64,000 nucleotides of DNA, from the NCBI RefSeq assembly GCF_014698505.1, contig NZ_JACJTD010000040.1, positions 1 through 64,000 of the forward strand, given 5' to 3'. The position numbers were made by a program, and so were the translations under genes. The DNA is from Nostoc foliaceum FACHB-393 (lineage in GTDB: Bacteria > Cyanobacteriota > Cyanobacteriia > Cyanobacteriales > Nostocaceae). Positions within the stretch are counted from its first letter, which is position 1, and every line of letters begins with the position of its first letter. Below are positions 8,991 to 17,098 of the stretch, piece by piece. A model generated the notes under the pieces. It searched no databases. It was not told the origin of the DNA and saw only the letters and a program-made list of their open reading frames with translations.

Positions 8991-9398
8991 TTAGCTAGAT
9001 AGTAGTGAATCTTCTGTCACCAAGCTTGATCTGCGGAAATAGGAAGCAGAGTTGAGTCCCATTGCGTTGCAATGTTGAGCGCACTTGCGGCAAATAGTGG
9101 CACAGAACATCATTGTGGCATCGCTGCTCATTTGTTCACAAGCTAGGGCGGTGCGATCGCAAATTTGGGCGCACAAACTACAGGTGTTTCCCATAAACTC
9201 AGAGCCGTCATTAATCATGTTGACGCACATCATGCACATTTCTGCACAGTCCCGCAACATGGACATCATAGTCATATCCATGTATTTACCACCCTGACTC
9301 TTGCAGTATTTGAGGGTATCAATGCAAGTAGTTTGGCATTCAATAGAGATTTGTTTGCAAGCTTCCATTTCAGTGAGTATAGATTCGGTTGTCATCAT
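8991..9398 (-). CDS. Four-helix bundle copper-binding protein (DUF326/Csp-like)
   Basis: A 135-residue helical protein with about fifteen Cys, mostly as CxxxC/CxxC pairs along predicted helices (CADC-like spacing such as CAEMCMMC, CSLCAQIC, CATICRKCAQHC), and many Met. This is the pattern of cytosolic Csp copper-storage proteins, whose four-helix bundle is lined with Cys that hold Cu(I). There is no signal peptide. It probably stores or buffers copper, and possibly other soft metals given the CadD-like genes nearby. It stands alone on the minus strand. Confidence 0.85.
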   Translation of the reverse strand: MMTTESILTEMEACKQISIECQTTCIDTLKYCKSQGGKYMDMTMMSMLRDCAEMCMMCVNMINDGSEFMGNTCSLCAQICDRTALACEQMSSDATMMFCATICRKCAQHCNAMGLNSASYFRRSSLVTEDSLLSS

Positions 9399-10137
9399 AG
9401 AAATAGTCTCCTTGTTGTCGCTGTTAGTGGTGTGGCTGACTTAATTAGCAAGGTAAAACTTTATTTTTGAGAAATCAATAGATTCTGGAGTTCTAGCAAT
9501 TTGAATGCCCCTATACCTATATACTTGACGTAAATTAAGCGTCTTTTCATATTTAATGGGGAGCTACTTGGCTAAAATCCTTATTTATTAAGGGCTGAGA
9601 CTCTTTTGTTAGTTATGGCGAATTACTTAATTGAAGTCAGCTATTCCTTAATATCCAGAATTGACTGTCAGTTTATTTGATTTGTCTGCCTACAAGATCA
9701 AAAAACAGTTGATAGATAATGCCGTTTTTATTTCCTAGATACTAAACCGTCAAAGCCTTGTCTAGTAAAGATTATAGCTATATTCTTCATTGAAAAAACT
9801 CATTAATTGAAAAAATGCTATGAGTATATTTTCTTATATTTCAGTAATGTCAAATTTTCATGACTTTATTAAGCCATAGTTCATCATGTAGTGGTGGTTT
9901 TGGGAATCCGAAGGGCATTCTGACTGAACTTAATTGAATTAAGGATGTTGCTGAATTTGAATATGATCAGGACTTACGCAAACCACAGCCGAAACCCTTA
10001 TTCTCTGGTAGGGGCAATTCATGTAGCCAAAGGCTATTGCCCCTACAGCGTATAGTTTTTCGTAAGCCCTAATGATTTTCCAAAATGTACTTGCCTTTTA
10101 CAGTTAACCATGCAACACTGCTATACTATGAGTAAAC
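9399..10137. other. Long intergenic region with a palindromic repeat
   Basis: No gene is supported. A dispersed-repeat-like inverted pair GTAGGGGCAA (10008-10017) / TTGCCCCTAC (10037-10046) is nested between GGACTTACGCA (about 9970) and its near-complement around 10058, giving a MITE-like outline. Confidence 0.45.
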
Positions 10138-10163
10138 TACTAAATGTCTACCGATTTGTAGTA
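10138..10163. promoter_or_regulatory. Island operator-like site 3
   Basis: A 26-base dyad TACTAAATGTCTACCGAT followed by 5 bases and GTA. The 38 bases 10134-10171 match site 5 (18460-18497) at about 31 positions, far beyond the dyad itself. It lies 108 bases before the Cys-rich leader ORF. Confidence 0.6.
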
Positions 10164-10270
10164 GTTAGTTTAGGCTAATCTTGCCACTACTAAGATAGTT
10201 TTTTTGTAAAAGTGCTTGCTCAGTAAGGATTTAAGATTAAGCAGACTCTAACAGAACTTAAGGAGAAGCA

Positions 10271-10306
10271 GTGTTAATTCAAAAATGTTGTTGCCCATCT
10301 AACTGA
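10271..10306 (+). CDS. Putative cysteine-attenuation leader peptide (11 codons)
   Basis: A short frame GTG...TGA encoding MLIQKCCCPSN, with AAGGAG at 10260-10265 and a 5-base spacer. Three consecutive Cys codons (10286-10294) in an isolated, well-started mini-ORF in front of an organosulfur gene resemble the polycysteine leader peptides known in mycobacteria and other bacteria, where ribosome stalling reports cysteine supply. A 9-base inverted repeat (10387-10395 / 10446-10454) follows, with ACCTCCT in its loop. The function is inferred from this layout only. Confidence 0.45.
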   Translation: MLIQKCCCPSN

Positions 10307-10386
10307 AAAATCACTGAATTTAAGCTCTTACTCTCTGCGCGAGACTAGCTCATGTTTTCAATCAGCAATGCCAAGGATTAAATCTT

Positions 10387-10454
10387 GGGAATTGGGCGAA
10401 CTATACCTCCTCGTGTCGCAACGGAATCCTAACTTTCGCCATGTTCCAATTCCC
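10387..10454 (+). promoter_or_regulatory. Leader stem-loop with possible anti-Shine-Dalgarno
   Basis: GGGAATTGG (10387-10395) pairs perfectly with CCAATTCCC (10446-10454), extended inward by GCGAA / TTCGC. The loop carries ACCTCCT (10405-10411), complementary to most of the AAGGAG (10478-10483) before the next gene. It could switch that gene's translation in response to the Cys leader; this is a proposal. Confidence 0.35.
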
Positions 10455-10494
10455 ATTTCCTCATCCATACTCACCATAAGGAGAAAAATAGATA

Positions 10495-10890
10495 ATGGTG
10501 CAACTATTAGTTAAAGAAGAATCCAAACATTGGATCAATGTTGCTACTTCTTTATCTACGGAATTGGCAGCCACCGCAGTGGAAAGAGATAACAAAGCAG
10601 GGCTGCCAGATATAGAAATCCAACGGTTGCGAGAAACTTTTAAAGAAAGGGGAGAAGTAGCAGTTTCTGTTTTTGCAGCCAAGGCTTTTGCTACTCGCGT
10701 TGGTTTGAATCTCACCACAGGTATTTTTGAAGTTATGGGAACTCGTTCTACGGGGAGTAAATACGGCTTTGACCGTTACTGGCGAGATTTACGTACTTTC
10801 ACGCTTCATGACCCTGTAGATTATAAGCTGCGCGATATTGGCAATTGGGTACTGAATGAACAATTACCCATAATCACGCAATATTCCTAA
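10495..10890 (+). pseudogene. Internally deleted acyl-CoA dehydrogenase-like (SfnB/DszC type) gene
   Basis: An open frame of 131 codons with a good ribosome site (AAGGAG, 10478). Its first ~48 residues (LAATAVERDNKAGLP, IQRLRETF) resemble the N-terminus, and its last ~83 (RGEVAVSVFAAKAF, IFEVMGTRST, KYGFDRYWRDLRTFTLHDP, DYKLRDIGNWVLN) the C-terminus, of the SfnB/DszC group of acyl-CoA-dehydrogenase-like flavin monooxygenases of about 400 residues. The middle, including the flavin and substrate domains, is missing, consistent with a large in-frame deletion near codon 50. It is unlikely to be catalytic. The ancestral role would have been organosulfur (sulfone or sulfonate) oxidation. Confidence 0.7.
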
Positions 10891-11144
10891 AGTTTCCGCC
10901 ACAGTAGACCTCAAATCGGTTGCTTAAGGTGGGTAAAACCACCTTAATTCCTTTTTTTCAATTGCGGATGTAGTTAAGTAAATAGATCAAATCTCATGCA
11001 TTCGCCATTAGGCCCAAAAAACTTGTAGAGACGGCGATTTATCGCGTCTCGAAAACCCAAAATTTTGTACCATTAGCCCGTATTGCATTAGGCGGTAGCG
11101 TTGCGTAGCAAAGAGTAGGCGCAGAAGCGCAGAGATATACAGTT

Positions 11145-12890
11145 ATGAATCAGAGAAAATCCAAGGTTATTGTGAGTGCAGCTAGTAGACGATCTTTTTT
11201 GTTACACACTGGTATCTTTACTGCAAGTGGTGTTGTAGCAGGGGCAGTGGGTTTAAAGTTTTCTGCTCAAAAAGGTCAGGCACAAGAGCAGGTATCTTCT
11301 GCTAAAAACAAGTTTACAGAAAAGGCTTATCGCATACGTATTGCCTCAGCCGAGGCTAATCGTCAAATTCCCATTGCGTCTAATCCTACTAATGGCGATG
11401 AGGAACGGTATCCTAATAAGATTGGTTCTGATACTAGGGGACTACCACACAATAAACAGGGTGAAGTTGATCTCAAAGCCTATGACTCTTTAACTAAAGC
11501 AGTAACAACCCATGATCATGATGACTTTGAAAAGGTCATTTTGGGTGGCACCAGAAAATTGGTTAATACTCAGGGGCCTCTCGCGGTCAGTTTAGAAGGA
11601 TGTCATGGGGTGCAGGTAGCAGTACCGCCGCCACCAACTCTAGCTAGTTCAGAACGGGCTGTAGAAGCTGTTGAACTGTATTGGCAAGCCCTATTGCGGG
11701 ACGTACCTTTTCATAAACTACAGAACAACACCGACGATCCTTTGGTATTGGCAGCGGTTGAGGAACTTAATCAGCTTTCAACGTTCAAAGGGCCAAAACA
11801 AAATGGACGTGTCACTCCCCAAACCCTGTTTCGTGGTAGTGTCACCTACGTTGATCAAAGTGACAAATCTGGCAGGACAGCAAAACACGTAACTCCGCCA
11901 GGGATATTAGTTGGCCCTTACATCTCCCAATTTGCATTGCTAAATATTCCTTGGGGCGTTCAGTTTATTCCGCCTGTGATTCGGACGGCTTTACCTGGTA
12001 ATGATTTCCTCACTGATTATGAAGAATGGCTGAATGTACAGAATGGCGGTACTCCTAGAGCTATTAAGTATGACCCAGTACGCCGTTACATATCGACAAT
12101 TCGTGACTTATCAGAATTTTCCCATGCACCAGGCGCAGCATTTTCTGGTGCTGCTCTCATTTTGGGTAGTAGTCGCAAAGCTAACGACCCTTTAAGTAGT
12201 GGAATTGGCGCACCCTTTAATTCAGGTAATCCCTTTGTTAAATCAAAAACCCAACAGGGGGGCAATGGATCATTTGCTCTCGGACATTTAGAAGCCTTAG
12301 TGTACTTGGGTAGATCCCGCGCTATTAGAGCTGCATACTGGCAGAAGTTTTATGTACACCGCACTCTGCGTCCAGAAGCTTATGGTGGGCTAGTTCATAA
12401 CAACATTGTCAATAAAACCAAATATCCGACTCATAGAGATATATTAAATTCCCAAGCTTTAGCTCGGAGTTTTAGTAAATTTGGTTCCTATCTCTTACCG
12501 CATGGATACCCAGAAGGCGCACCCATTCATTCATCTTACGTTGGTGGTGCAGCTGCGATCGCTGGTGTTAGTGCCACAATTTTAAAAGCATACTTTGACG
12601 AAGATTTTGTCATCCCCAATCCCGTAGTCCCCGATCCTAATGACCCCACTAAGGTGATTCCCTACAAAGGAGAGCCTTTAACCGTGGGTGGAGAATTGAA
12701 CAAACTAGCAGCTAATTACACCCTTGGCCGTGGTCATGGTGGTATTCACTGGCGTACAGATGGTTCTGCTGGCATAGCTTTGGGTGAAGCAATTGCTATT
12801 AGTATCTTGAAAGATGAGAGGTTAGGTTACAACGAAAAATTCAATGGCTTCACATTCACAAAATTTGATGGGACAAAAGTCACAGTTTAA
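11145..12890 (+). CDS. Vanadium haloperoxidase-like protein lacking the catalytic His
   Basis: A 581-residue protein with a Tat signal (SRRSFLL near residue 15, then a hydrophobic stretch), so probably exported folded. The PAP2/vanadium-bromoperoxidase core is visible: K401 and R409 (in KFYVHRTLRP), and R529 with H535 (LGRGHGGIHWRTD), all vanadate contacts in the Corallina-type enzymes. The SGH motif position reads VGGAA (466-470), so the Ser is Gly and the acid-base His is Ala469. Halide oxidation may therefore be lost. It follows the deleted dehydrogenase gene and precedes the sulfonate-binding protein. Confidence 0.8.
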   Translation: MNQRKSKVIVSAASRRSFLLHTGIFTASGVVAGAVGLKFSAQKGQAQEQVSSAKNKFTEKAYRIRIASAEANRQIPIASNPTNGDEERYPNKIGSDTRGLPHNKQGEVDLKAYDSLTKAVTTHDHDDFEKVILGGTRKLVNTQGPLAVSLEGCHGVQVAVPPPPTLASSERAVEAVELYWQALLRDVPFHKLQNNTDDPLVLAAVEELNQLSTFKGPKQNGRVTPQTLFRGSVTYVDQSDKSGRTAKHVTPPGILVGPYISQFALLNIPWGVQFIPPVIRTALPGNDFLTDYEEWLNVQNGGTPRAIKYDPVRRYISTIRDLSEFSHAPGAAFSGAALILGSSRKANDPLSSGIGAPFNSGNPFVKSKTQQGGNGSFALGHLEALVYLGRSRAIRAAYWQKFYVHRTLRPEAYGGLVHNNIVNKTKYPTHRDILNSQALARSFSKFGSYLLPHGYPEGAPIHSSYVGGAAAIAGVSATILKAYFDEDFVIPNPVVPDPNDPTKVIPYKGEPLTVGGELNKLAANYTLGRGHGGIHWRTDGSAGIALGEAIAISILKDERLGYNEKFNGFTFTKFDGTKVTV

Positions 12891-12936
12891 ATCTTTTGTT
12901 TGACAACCTGTTTAATAATTCAATGTGGATTAATTC

Positions 12937-14037
12937 ATGAAAGATTTCAAAAAAAATTTTGCATCCTGGAAAAACCAACGCATCACTCGTCGTCACGCTT
13001 TATTTGCTTTTGGCTACAGTTTAGTATTATCTACCACAGTATTTAGTTGTAGTAATTCACCAAATAATTCTCAGCAACAATCAGCTTCACCGGCTTCTAA
13101 TGTAGCTAGTAGTAATACTACTGCCAATAAAGTAATTAGAATTGTCCGCTCTAAACAACTGACTGCCCTAGCTGTCTTAGAAGAAAAAGGTATTCTAGCA
13201 GAACGATTAAAACCTTTAGGGTATAGGGTAGAGTGGCCAGAATTTGCTGCCGGGCCACAACAATTAGAAGCTTTAAATGCAGGCGCACTTGATATTGCCT
13301 CTACAGCAGAATCTCCTCCTGTTTTCTCTCAAGCAGCCGGCGCACCTCTTGTATATCTAGCGGCTAACTCTTCTGATGGGCAAGCAGTTTCACTGTTAGT
13401 TCCTAAAAACTCTCCTATTCAAAGTGTCAAAGATTTAAAAGGAAAAAAAGTAGCTTTTCAAAAAGCATCAATTGGTCATTATCTTATACTTAGAGCCTTA
13501 GAAAAAGAAGGTTTAAAGCTCAGTGATATAGAATCAGTTGGTCTAGCGCCTCCAGATGCTAATGTAGCATTTAGCCAAGGGAAAGTAGATGCTTGGTTTA
13601 TTTGGGAACCATTTGTTACAAGAAATGTCCAAAATAACACGGCGCGGGTTTTAACTCATGGTGGTAATGGCTTGCGAGATACTAACAACTTTTTCTCTAC
13701 AAATCGTAAATTCTATGAAGAAAACAGAGAAGTAATCAAGGTCGTTTTAGAAGAACTGCAAAAAGCCCAAAATTGGGCTAAGAATAATCCTAAAGAACTT
13801 TCCCAATTGCTCTCTGGTACAACTCAACTTGATCCACCTACATTAGAGATTATGCACAAAAAGTATGATTTCACGCTTATACCAATTACCGAAAAAATTA
13901 TTAATAAACAACAAGAAGTTGCAGATAAATGGTACAGTTTGGGATTGATACCTAAGAAGGTAAATGTGAGAGATGGTTTCTTGACTCCTGAACAATATGC
14001 CGAAATCACTCCTCAAGAAGTGCTTGCAAAACAATAA
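12937..14037 (+). CDS. Sulfonate-type ABC transporter substrate-binding lipoprotein (SsuA-like)
   Basis: A 366-residue binding protein. The N-terminus has TRR plus a hydrophobic segment ending in VFSC, a lipobox-like site. The mature part has the type II periplasmic fold features of SsuA/TauA proteins: LTALAVLEEKGILAERL, GPQQLEALNAGALDIAS, the loop KDLKGKKVAFQKASIGHYLILRAL, and WFIWEPFVTRN. It probably captures aliphatic sulfonates. It is followed 61 bases later by the TauD-type gene. No permease or ATPase of this system lies in the window. Confidence 0.85.
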   Translation: MKDFKKNFASWKNQRITRRHALFAFGYSLVLSTTVFSCSNSPNNSQQQSASPASNVASSNTTANKVIRIVRSKQLTALAVLEEKGILAERLKPLGYRVEWPEFAAGPQQLEALNAGALDIASTAESPPVFSQAAGAPLVYLAANSSDGQAVSLLVPKNSPIQSVKDLKGKKVAFQKASIGHYLILRALEKEGLKLSDIESVGLAPPDANVAFSQGKVDAWFIWEPFVTRNVQNNTARVLTHGGNGLRDTNNFFSTNRKFYEENREVIKVVLEELQKAQNWAKNNPKELSQLLSGTTQLDPPTLEIMHKKYDFTLIPITEKIINKQQEVADKWYSLGLIPKKVNVRDGFLTPEQYAEITPQEVLAKQ

Positions 14038-14098
14038 TATTTGGAGCGTGAATTACTAGTTGTTATTCGGAAATTGTGGAAAATTTTAATAGTTGATT

Positions 14099-14962
14099 AT
14101 GTCTACACTCACCTTAAATAACTTTCAAATTACTGAAATTAATGCACCTCTAGGCGTTGTAGTCACTGGACTTAATGCTAGTCAGCCAATTAAACCTGAA
14201 GTTATCTTACAACTGAAACAAGCATTACTTGAACATCACATCCTTATCTTCAAAAATCAAAATCTGACTGATGAGCAATTCTTAAACTTTGCTTTTCATT
14301 TTGGTTCTCTATTTGTCCCGCCAGATGACATCCCAGTTCTTGCTTCTCAGCCAGGAGCCACACCCGTAATAATTCCCGTTTCTAATGTTGATGGCGGCTA
14401 TACTGGAACTGCTGAACTAAGTTTTCATTCTGATCATAAGTGGACTCCTTATCCTTCCAGTGGTTCTTTACTCTATGCTTTGGAAGTACCCAGCGAAGGT
14501 GGAGATACTTACTGGTTAAATCTGAATTTAGCCTATGAAACTCTGGATGAGTTTACAAAGCGTCGGATTGCAGATTTGCAGTTAATTACATACAATCCCT
14601 TTTTATATAAACCAAATACACCTCGTTCTAAATACCGTCTAGACAAGAGTATTCCCCTAATTAGTCCTGTATTTCCTCACCCACTAGTACGGACACATCC
14701 AGAAAGTGGAAAAAAGATTTTATATTTAGATTACGCCACAGAAGTAGAAATTGTTGGTCTAGATCCGCAAGAAGGATCTGAATTAATTGAACAGCTGCGA
14801 TCGCATTTACATCAACCTCGGTTTTATTATCAACACAAATGGTCTGTAGGCGATATTGTCTATTGGGATAATCAAGCAACTTTGCATTATCGTCAAGCAT
14901 TTAATCCCAATCAGCGCCGGGTGATGAAACGGATAAGTTTAGCGGGTAGCCGTCCATTTTGA
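14099..14962 (+). CDS. TauD/TfdA family 2OG-Fe(II) dioxygenase
   Basis: A protein of 287 residues from the ATG at 14099; a TTG two codons upstream is possible, but neither start has a clear ribosome site. Iron ligands are H110 and D112 (FHSDHKW) and H263 (ATLHYRQ), and R278, 15 residues after H263 exactly as in E. coli TauD (H255/R270), should bind 2-oxoglutarate. TauD-type enzymes oxidise the carbon bearing the sulfonate so that sulfite is released. The position next to the sulfonate-binding protein and in the ssuDE island supports alkylsulfonate or sulfate-ester oxidation. A hairpin terminator follows at 15004. Confidence 0.87.
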   Translation: MSTLTLNNFQITEINAPLGVVVTGLNASQPIKPEVILQLKQALLEHHILIFKNQNLTDEQFLNFAFHFGSLFVPPDDIPVLASQPGATPVIIPVSNVDGGYTGTAELSFHSDHKWTPYPSSGSLLYALEVPSEGGDTYWLNLNLAYETLDEFTKRRIADLQLITYNPFLYKPNTPRSKYRLDKSIPLISPVFPHPLVRTHPESGKKILYLDYATEVEIVGLDPQEGSELIEQLRSHLHQPRFYYQHKWSVGDIVYWDNQATLHYRQAFNPNQRRVMKRISLAGSRPF

Positions 14963-15003
14963 GAAAAATCCTATTTATTTGAAAAAATAAGTTGACATAG
15001 AAT

Positions 15004-15034
15004 AACCCCGGTTCCTTGAATAAACTGGGGTTTT
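15004..15034 (+). terminator. Rho-independent terminator after the TauD-type gene
   Basis: AACCCCGGTT (15004-15013) pairs with AACTGGGGTT (15023-15032), and further T residues follow. Confidence 0.75.
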
Positions 15035-15149
15035 GTACTTTATGATGGTTTAAGTTTTATTGATTGAGAATATATAAATTTTATCTCCAAACTTATTAAC
15101 GTCAATTATTTATATTTTTTGACGAACTTAGATAATATATATTATAATC

Positions 15150-15175
15150 TACATTAAGATTATCGGGTTACCGTT
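15150..15175. promoter_or_regulatory. Island operator-like site 13 (imperfect)
   Basis: TACATTAAGATTATCGGG followed by TTACCGTT. It fits the 26-base pattern except that the last base is T instead of A. It lies 30 bases before the ATG at 15205. Confidence 0.4.
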
Positions 15176-15204
15176 CTTTGTTTTAATTGAAGGCAGAAAT
15201 CGAA

Positions 15205-15450
15205 ATGGCATTAGCTCAACACATCAATATCCAAGACGCTAAAAAAGTAAATGATTATTTCTTGTGGAAGATATTACTACTTAGTACAGATTTGTTAAAG
15301 CAGCTATGGTGGCACACTAAAGCATACATAACAGTTTTGGGTATTATGTTATTGACTTTTGCCAGTCTCGGATTTGTATATATACATTATTTATCTGGAA
15401 AAAGTTTAAGTCGATTTTTTCAACATGAAACTGTTATAGAACAAAAATGA
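15205..15450 (+). CDS. Small single-span membrane protein, function unknown
   Basis: Translated from the ATG at 15205 it has 81 residues; a TTG at 15187 would add six. One hydrophobic span lies near residues 43-63 (ITVLGIMLLTFASLGFVYIH), with a charged C-terminal tail. I do not recognise the family. Its stop overlaps the next gene's start as ATGA (15447-15450), so the two are translationally coupled. It might be a membrane partner for the downstream PhnD-like protein, which has no signal peptide. It lies behind operator-like site 13. Confidence 0.6.
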   Translation: MALAQHINIQDAKKVNDYFLWKILLLSTDLLKQLWWHTKAYITVLGIMLLTFASLGFVYIHYLSGKSLSRFFQHETVIEQK

Positions 15451-16253
15451 GTATATATAACAGATTGCAAATTACATCTTATCTAGCTCCCAATTGGTTC
15501 GGATTTTATCAAGCGATCGCAGCTTATTTAGATCGTGTTTTAAAAATAGAATTCCAACTACAACAAGGTGAATATGATCCCCTAGAAGATGAGCTATTAT
15601 TCCAAGACCAGATAGACTTAGCTTTTATTTGTGGATTGCCACTAATTCGCTATAGTCAAATAGTTTCAAACCAATTTCAGACTTTAGTTGCGCCAGTAAT
15701 GCAATCATCACGATATAGCAACTGCCCTGTTTACTATGCAGATGTTATTGTCAATGCTAATAGTAATATCAAAAAGTTTACAGATTTAGCAGGAAAAACA
15801 TTTTGTTATAATGATCTAGGTTCTAATAGTGGTTATAATTTACTTTCTCATAAATTAGTTCCAGAAAAATATCCTGAAAATTTCTTTGGCAAAACGGTAA
15901 AATCAGGTTCACATCAGCGTTCAATTCGCTGGGTAGTTGAGGGATTGGCAGATTGTGCAACGATTGATAGTGTGGTGCTAGAACAGGAATTAAAGGACTT
16001 CCCTGAATTATCACAGCATTTGCGTGTGGTGGAAGTCCTGGGGCCTTCTCCAATGCCACCATTGGTAGTAGCACAGCGTTTAGGTATATCTTTAATTCAG
16101 CAAATGCAGTTGGCATTACTCCAACCAGATGCAGAGTTACAAAAAGTGATGAAACAGTTCGGAGTCAGACGTTTTGCCGCAGTGAGATTGGAAGATTATC
16201 AGATATTAAATCAGATTTATAAAGACCGCTCTTGTGTTAGCTTGTCTAGGTAA
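15447..16253 (+). CDS. PhnD/SsuA-like substrate-binding protein without signal peptide
   Basis: A 268-residue protein with the type II binding-protein fold of the PhnD/SsuA/transferrin superfamily: a lobe start SYLAPNWFGFYQAIAAYL, the hinge loop IKKFTDLAGKTFCYNDLGSNSGYN and GSHQRSIRWVVEGLADCATIDSVVLE. The first residues are not hydrophobic, so it is probably cytoplasmic, or anchored through the upstream small membrane protein with which it overlaps by 4 bases. It may be a ligand sensor or an atypical transporter component. The ligand is unknown. Confidence 0.72.
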   Translation: MSIYNRLQITSYLAPNWFGFYQAIAAYLDRVLKIEFQLQQGEYDPLEDELLFQDQIDLAFICGLPLIRYSQIVSNQFQTLVAPVMQSSRYSNCPVYYADVIVNANSNIKKFTDLAGKTFCYNDLGSNSGYNLLSHKLVPEKYPENFFGKTVKSGSHQRSIRWVVEGLADCATIDSVVLEQELKDFPELSQHLRVVEVLGPSPMPPLVVAQRLGISLIQQMQLALLQPDAELQKVMKQFGVRRFAAVRLEDYQILNQIYKDRSCVSLSR

Positions 16254-16307
16254 GAAATAAAAGAAAAGCTCAAGCAGAGGCACAAAGAGAAGGAGAGGGG
16301 TTCTCAA

Positions 16308-16712
16308 TTATCTATCTCCCAATCTTTCAGTAAGCAAATTATTAACGCGCTTGAACTCCCTGGTGTTATGGGTGACGAGGGTTAAGTTATTTGTCAGTGC
16401 GATAGCGGCAATTTGTAAATCATAAGCTCCAATTGGAGTGCCTAATGTTTCTAGTTGAGAGCGAATCGTTCCAAAAATCATTGTTGCTAGGTCGTCAAAA
16501 GCTAATGATGTAAATTGAGCTAAAAATTCTTGTTGTAAGGTAAGATTAAGTACTGGATTGGCACTTTTCATTGCGCCATAAAATAGTTCAGCTTTGACGA
16601 TTGAGCAAACGGCAATATCTTTAGTTGCAGTGGATTCTAGTTTCTGCTTTAAGGTGGAATTTTTTCCACGCATATAAATAATGCAAGTGTTAGTATCTAG
16701 CAGGAATTTCAC
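16308..16712 (-). CDS. VapC-type PIN domain toxin
   Basis: A 134-residue PIN-domain ribonuclease. It begins MKFLLDTNTCIIYMRG with the first conserved Asp at residue 6, has a central Glu (VKAELFYGA) and a GAYDLQIAAIAL segment with the later acidic residue, then LVTHNTREF. The catalytic set looks complete. Its start overlaps the antitoxin stop by 4 bases (16709-16712), the usual VapBC layout. Confidence 0.88.
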   Translation of the reverse strand: MKFLLDTNTCIIYMRGKNSTLKQKLESTATKDIAVCSIVKAELFYGAMKSANPVLNLTLQQEFLAQFTSLAFDDLATMIFGTIRSQLETLGTPIGAYDLQIAAIALTNNLTLVTHNTREFKRVNNLLTERLGDR

Positions 16713-17059
16713 AGGATGGGTTCACGTTCTTGTTGTTGTCCTTGAGGATGGCGAAAGAATGTTTCATCTTGGATACATCCATAAAATTGAGGAAGGGGAT
16801 ATTCTGGGGTTTCAGTTTTGGTTTCTGGTTGTAAAGACTCAATCAGAGTTTTTAGTAATACCAAGCCTCGGTTAATATCTAATTCTTCAGTGAGTTCAGC
16901 CAAAGGAGATTCACGGAAAAAGTCTGAGAGTTTGCTTGGTTGGTCTGGGTGGGTGTTGTTATTGTGTGTGGTTAAGCTTTGAGCAAGAAGTTGGATAATA
17001 TACAGTTTATCATTGGGCGAAAGCTGAAGGAGTTGTTGTTCGAGTTCTTGAATAGCCAT
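16709..17059 (-). CDS. Antitoxin partner of the PIN toxin, with extended C-terminus
   Basis: The start at 17059 (MAIQELEQQLLQLSP) is preferred over the ATG at 17092, because such antitoxins begin with this helix. The N-terminal ~70 residues (LIQLLAQSL-type helix, then LSDFFRESPLAELTEELDINR) resemble cyanobacterial addiction-module antitoxins that normally end near that point. About 47 more residues follow, ending in CIQDETFFRHPQG, which looks like the toxin-binding tail of another antitoxin type. It should neutralise VapC and repress the operon. Confidence 0.7.
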   Translation of the reverse strand: MAIQELEQQLLQLSPNDKLYIIQLLAQSLTTHNNNTHPDQPSKLSDFFRESPLAELTEELDINRGLVLLKTLIESLQPETKTETPEYPLPQFYGCIQDETFFRHPQGQQQEREPIL

Positions 17060-17098
17060 GATGAGGGTGTGGAGGATAATTTTATTTTGCACTAGTTT

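Noticed and set aside
9742-9769. TACTAAACC...CTAGTA stretch in the 9.4-10.1 kb gap
   Set aside because: 28 bases between TAC and GTA ends, outside the 26-base pattern, and no gene start nearby.
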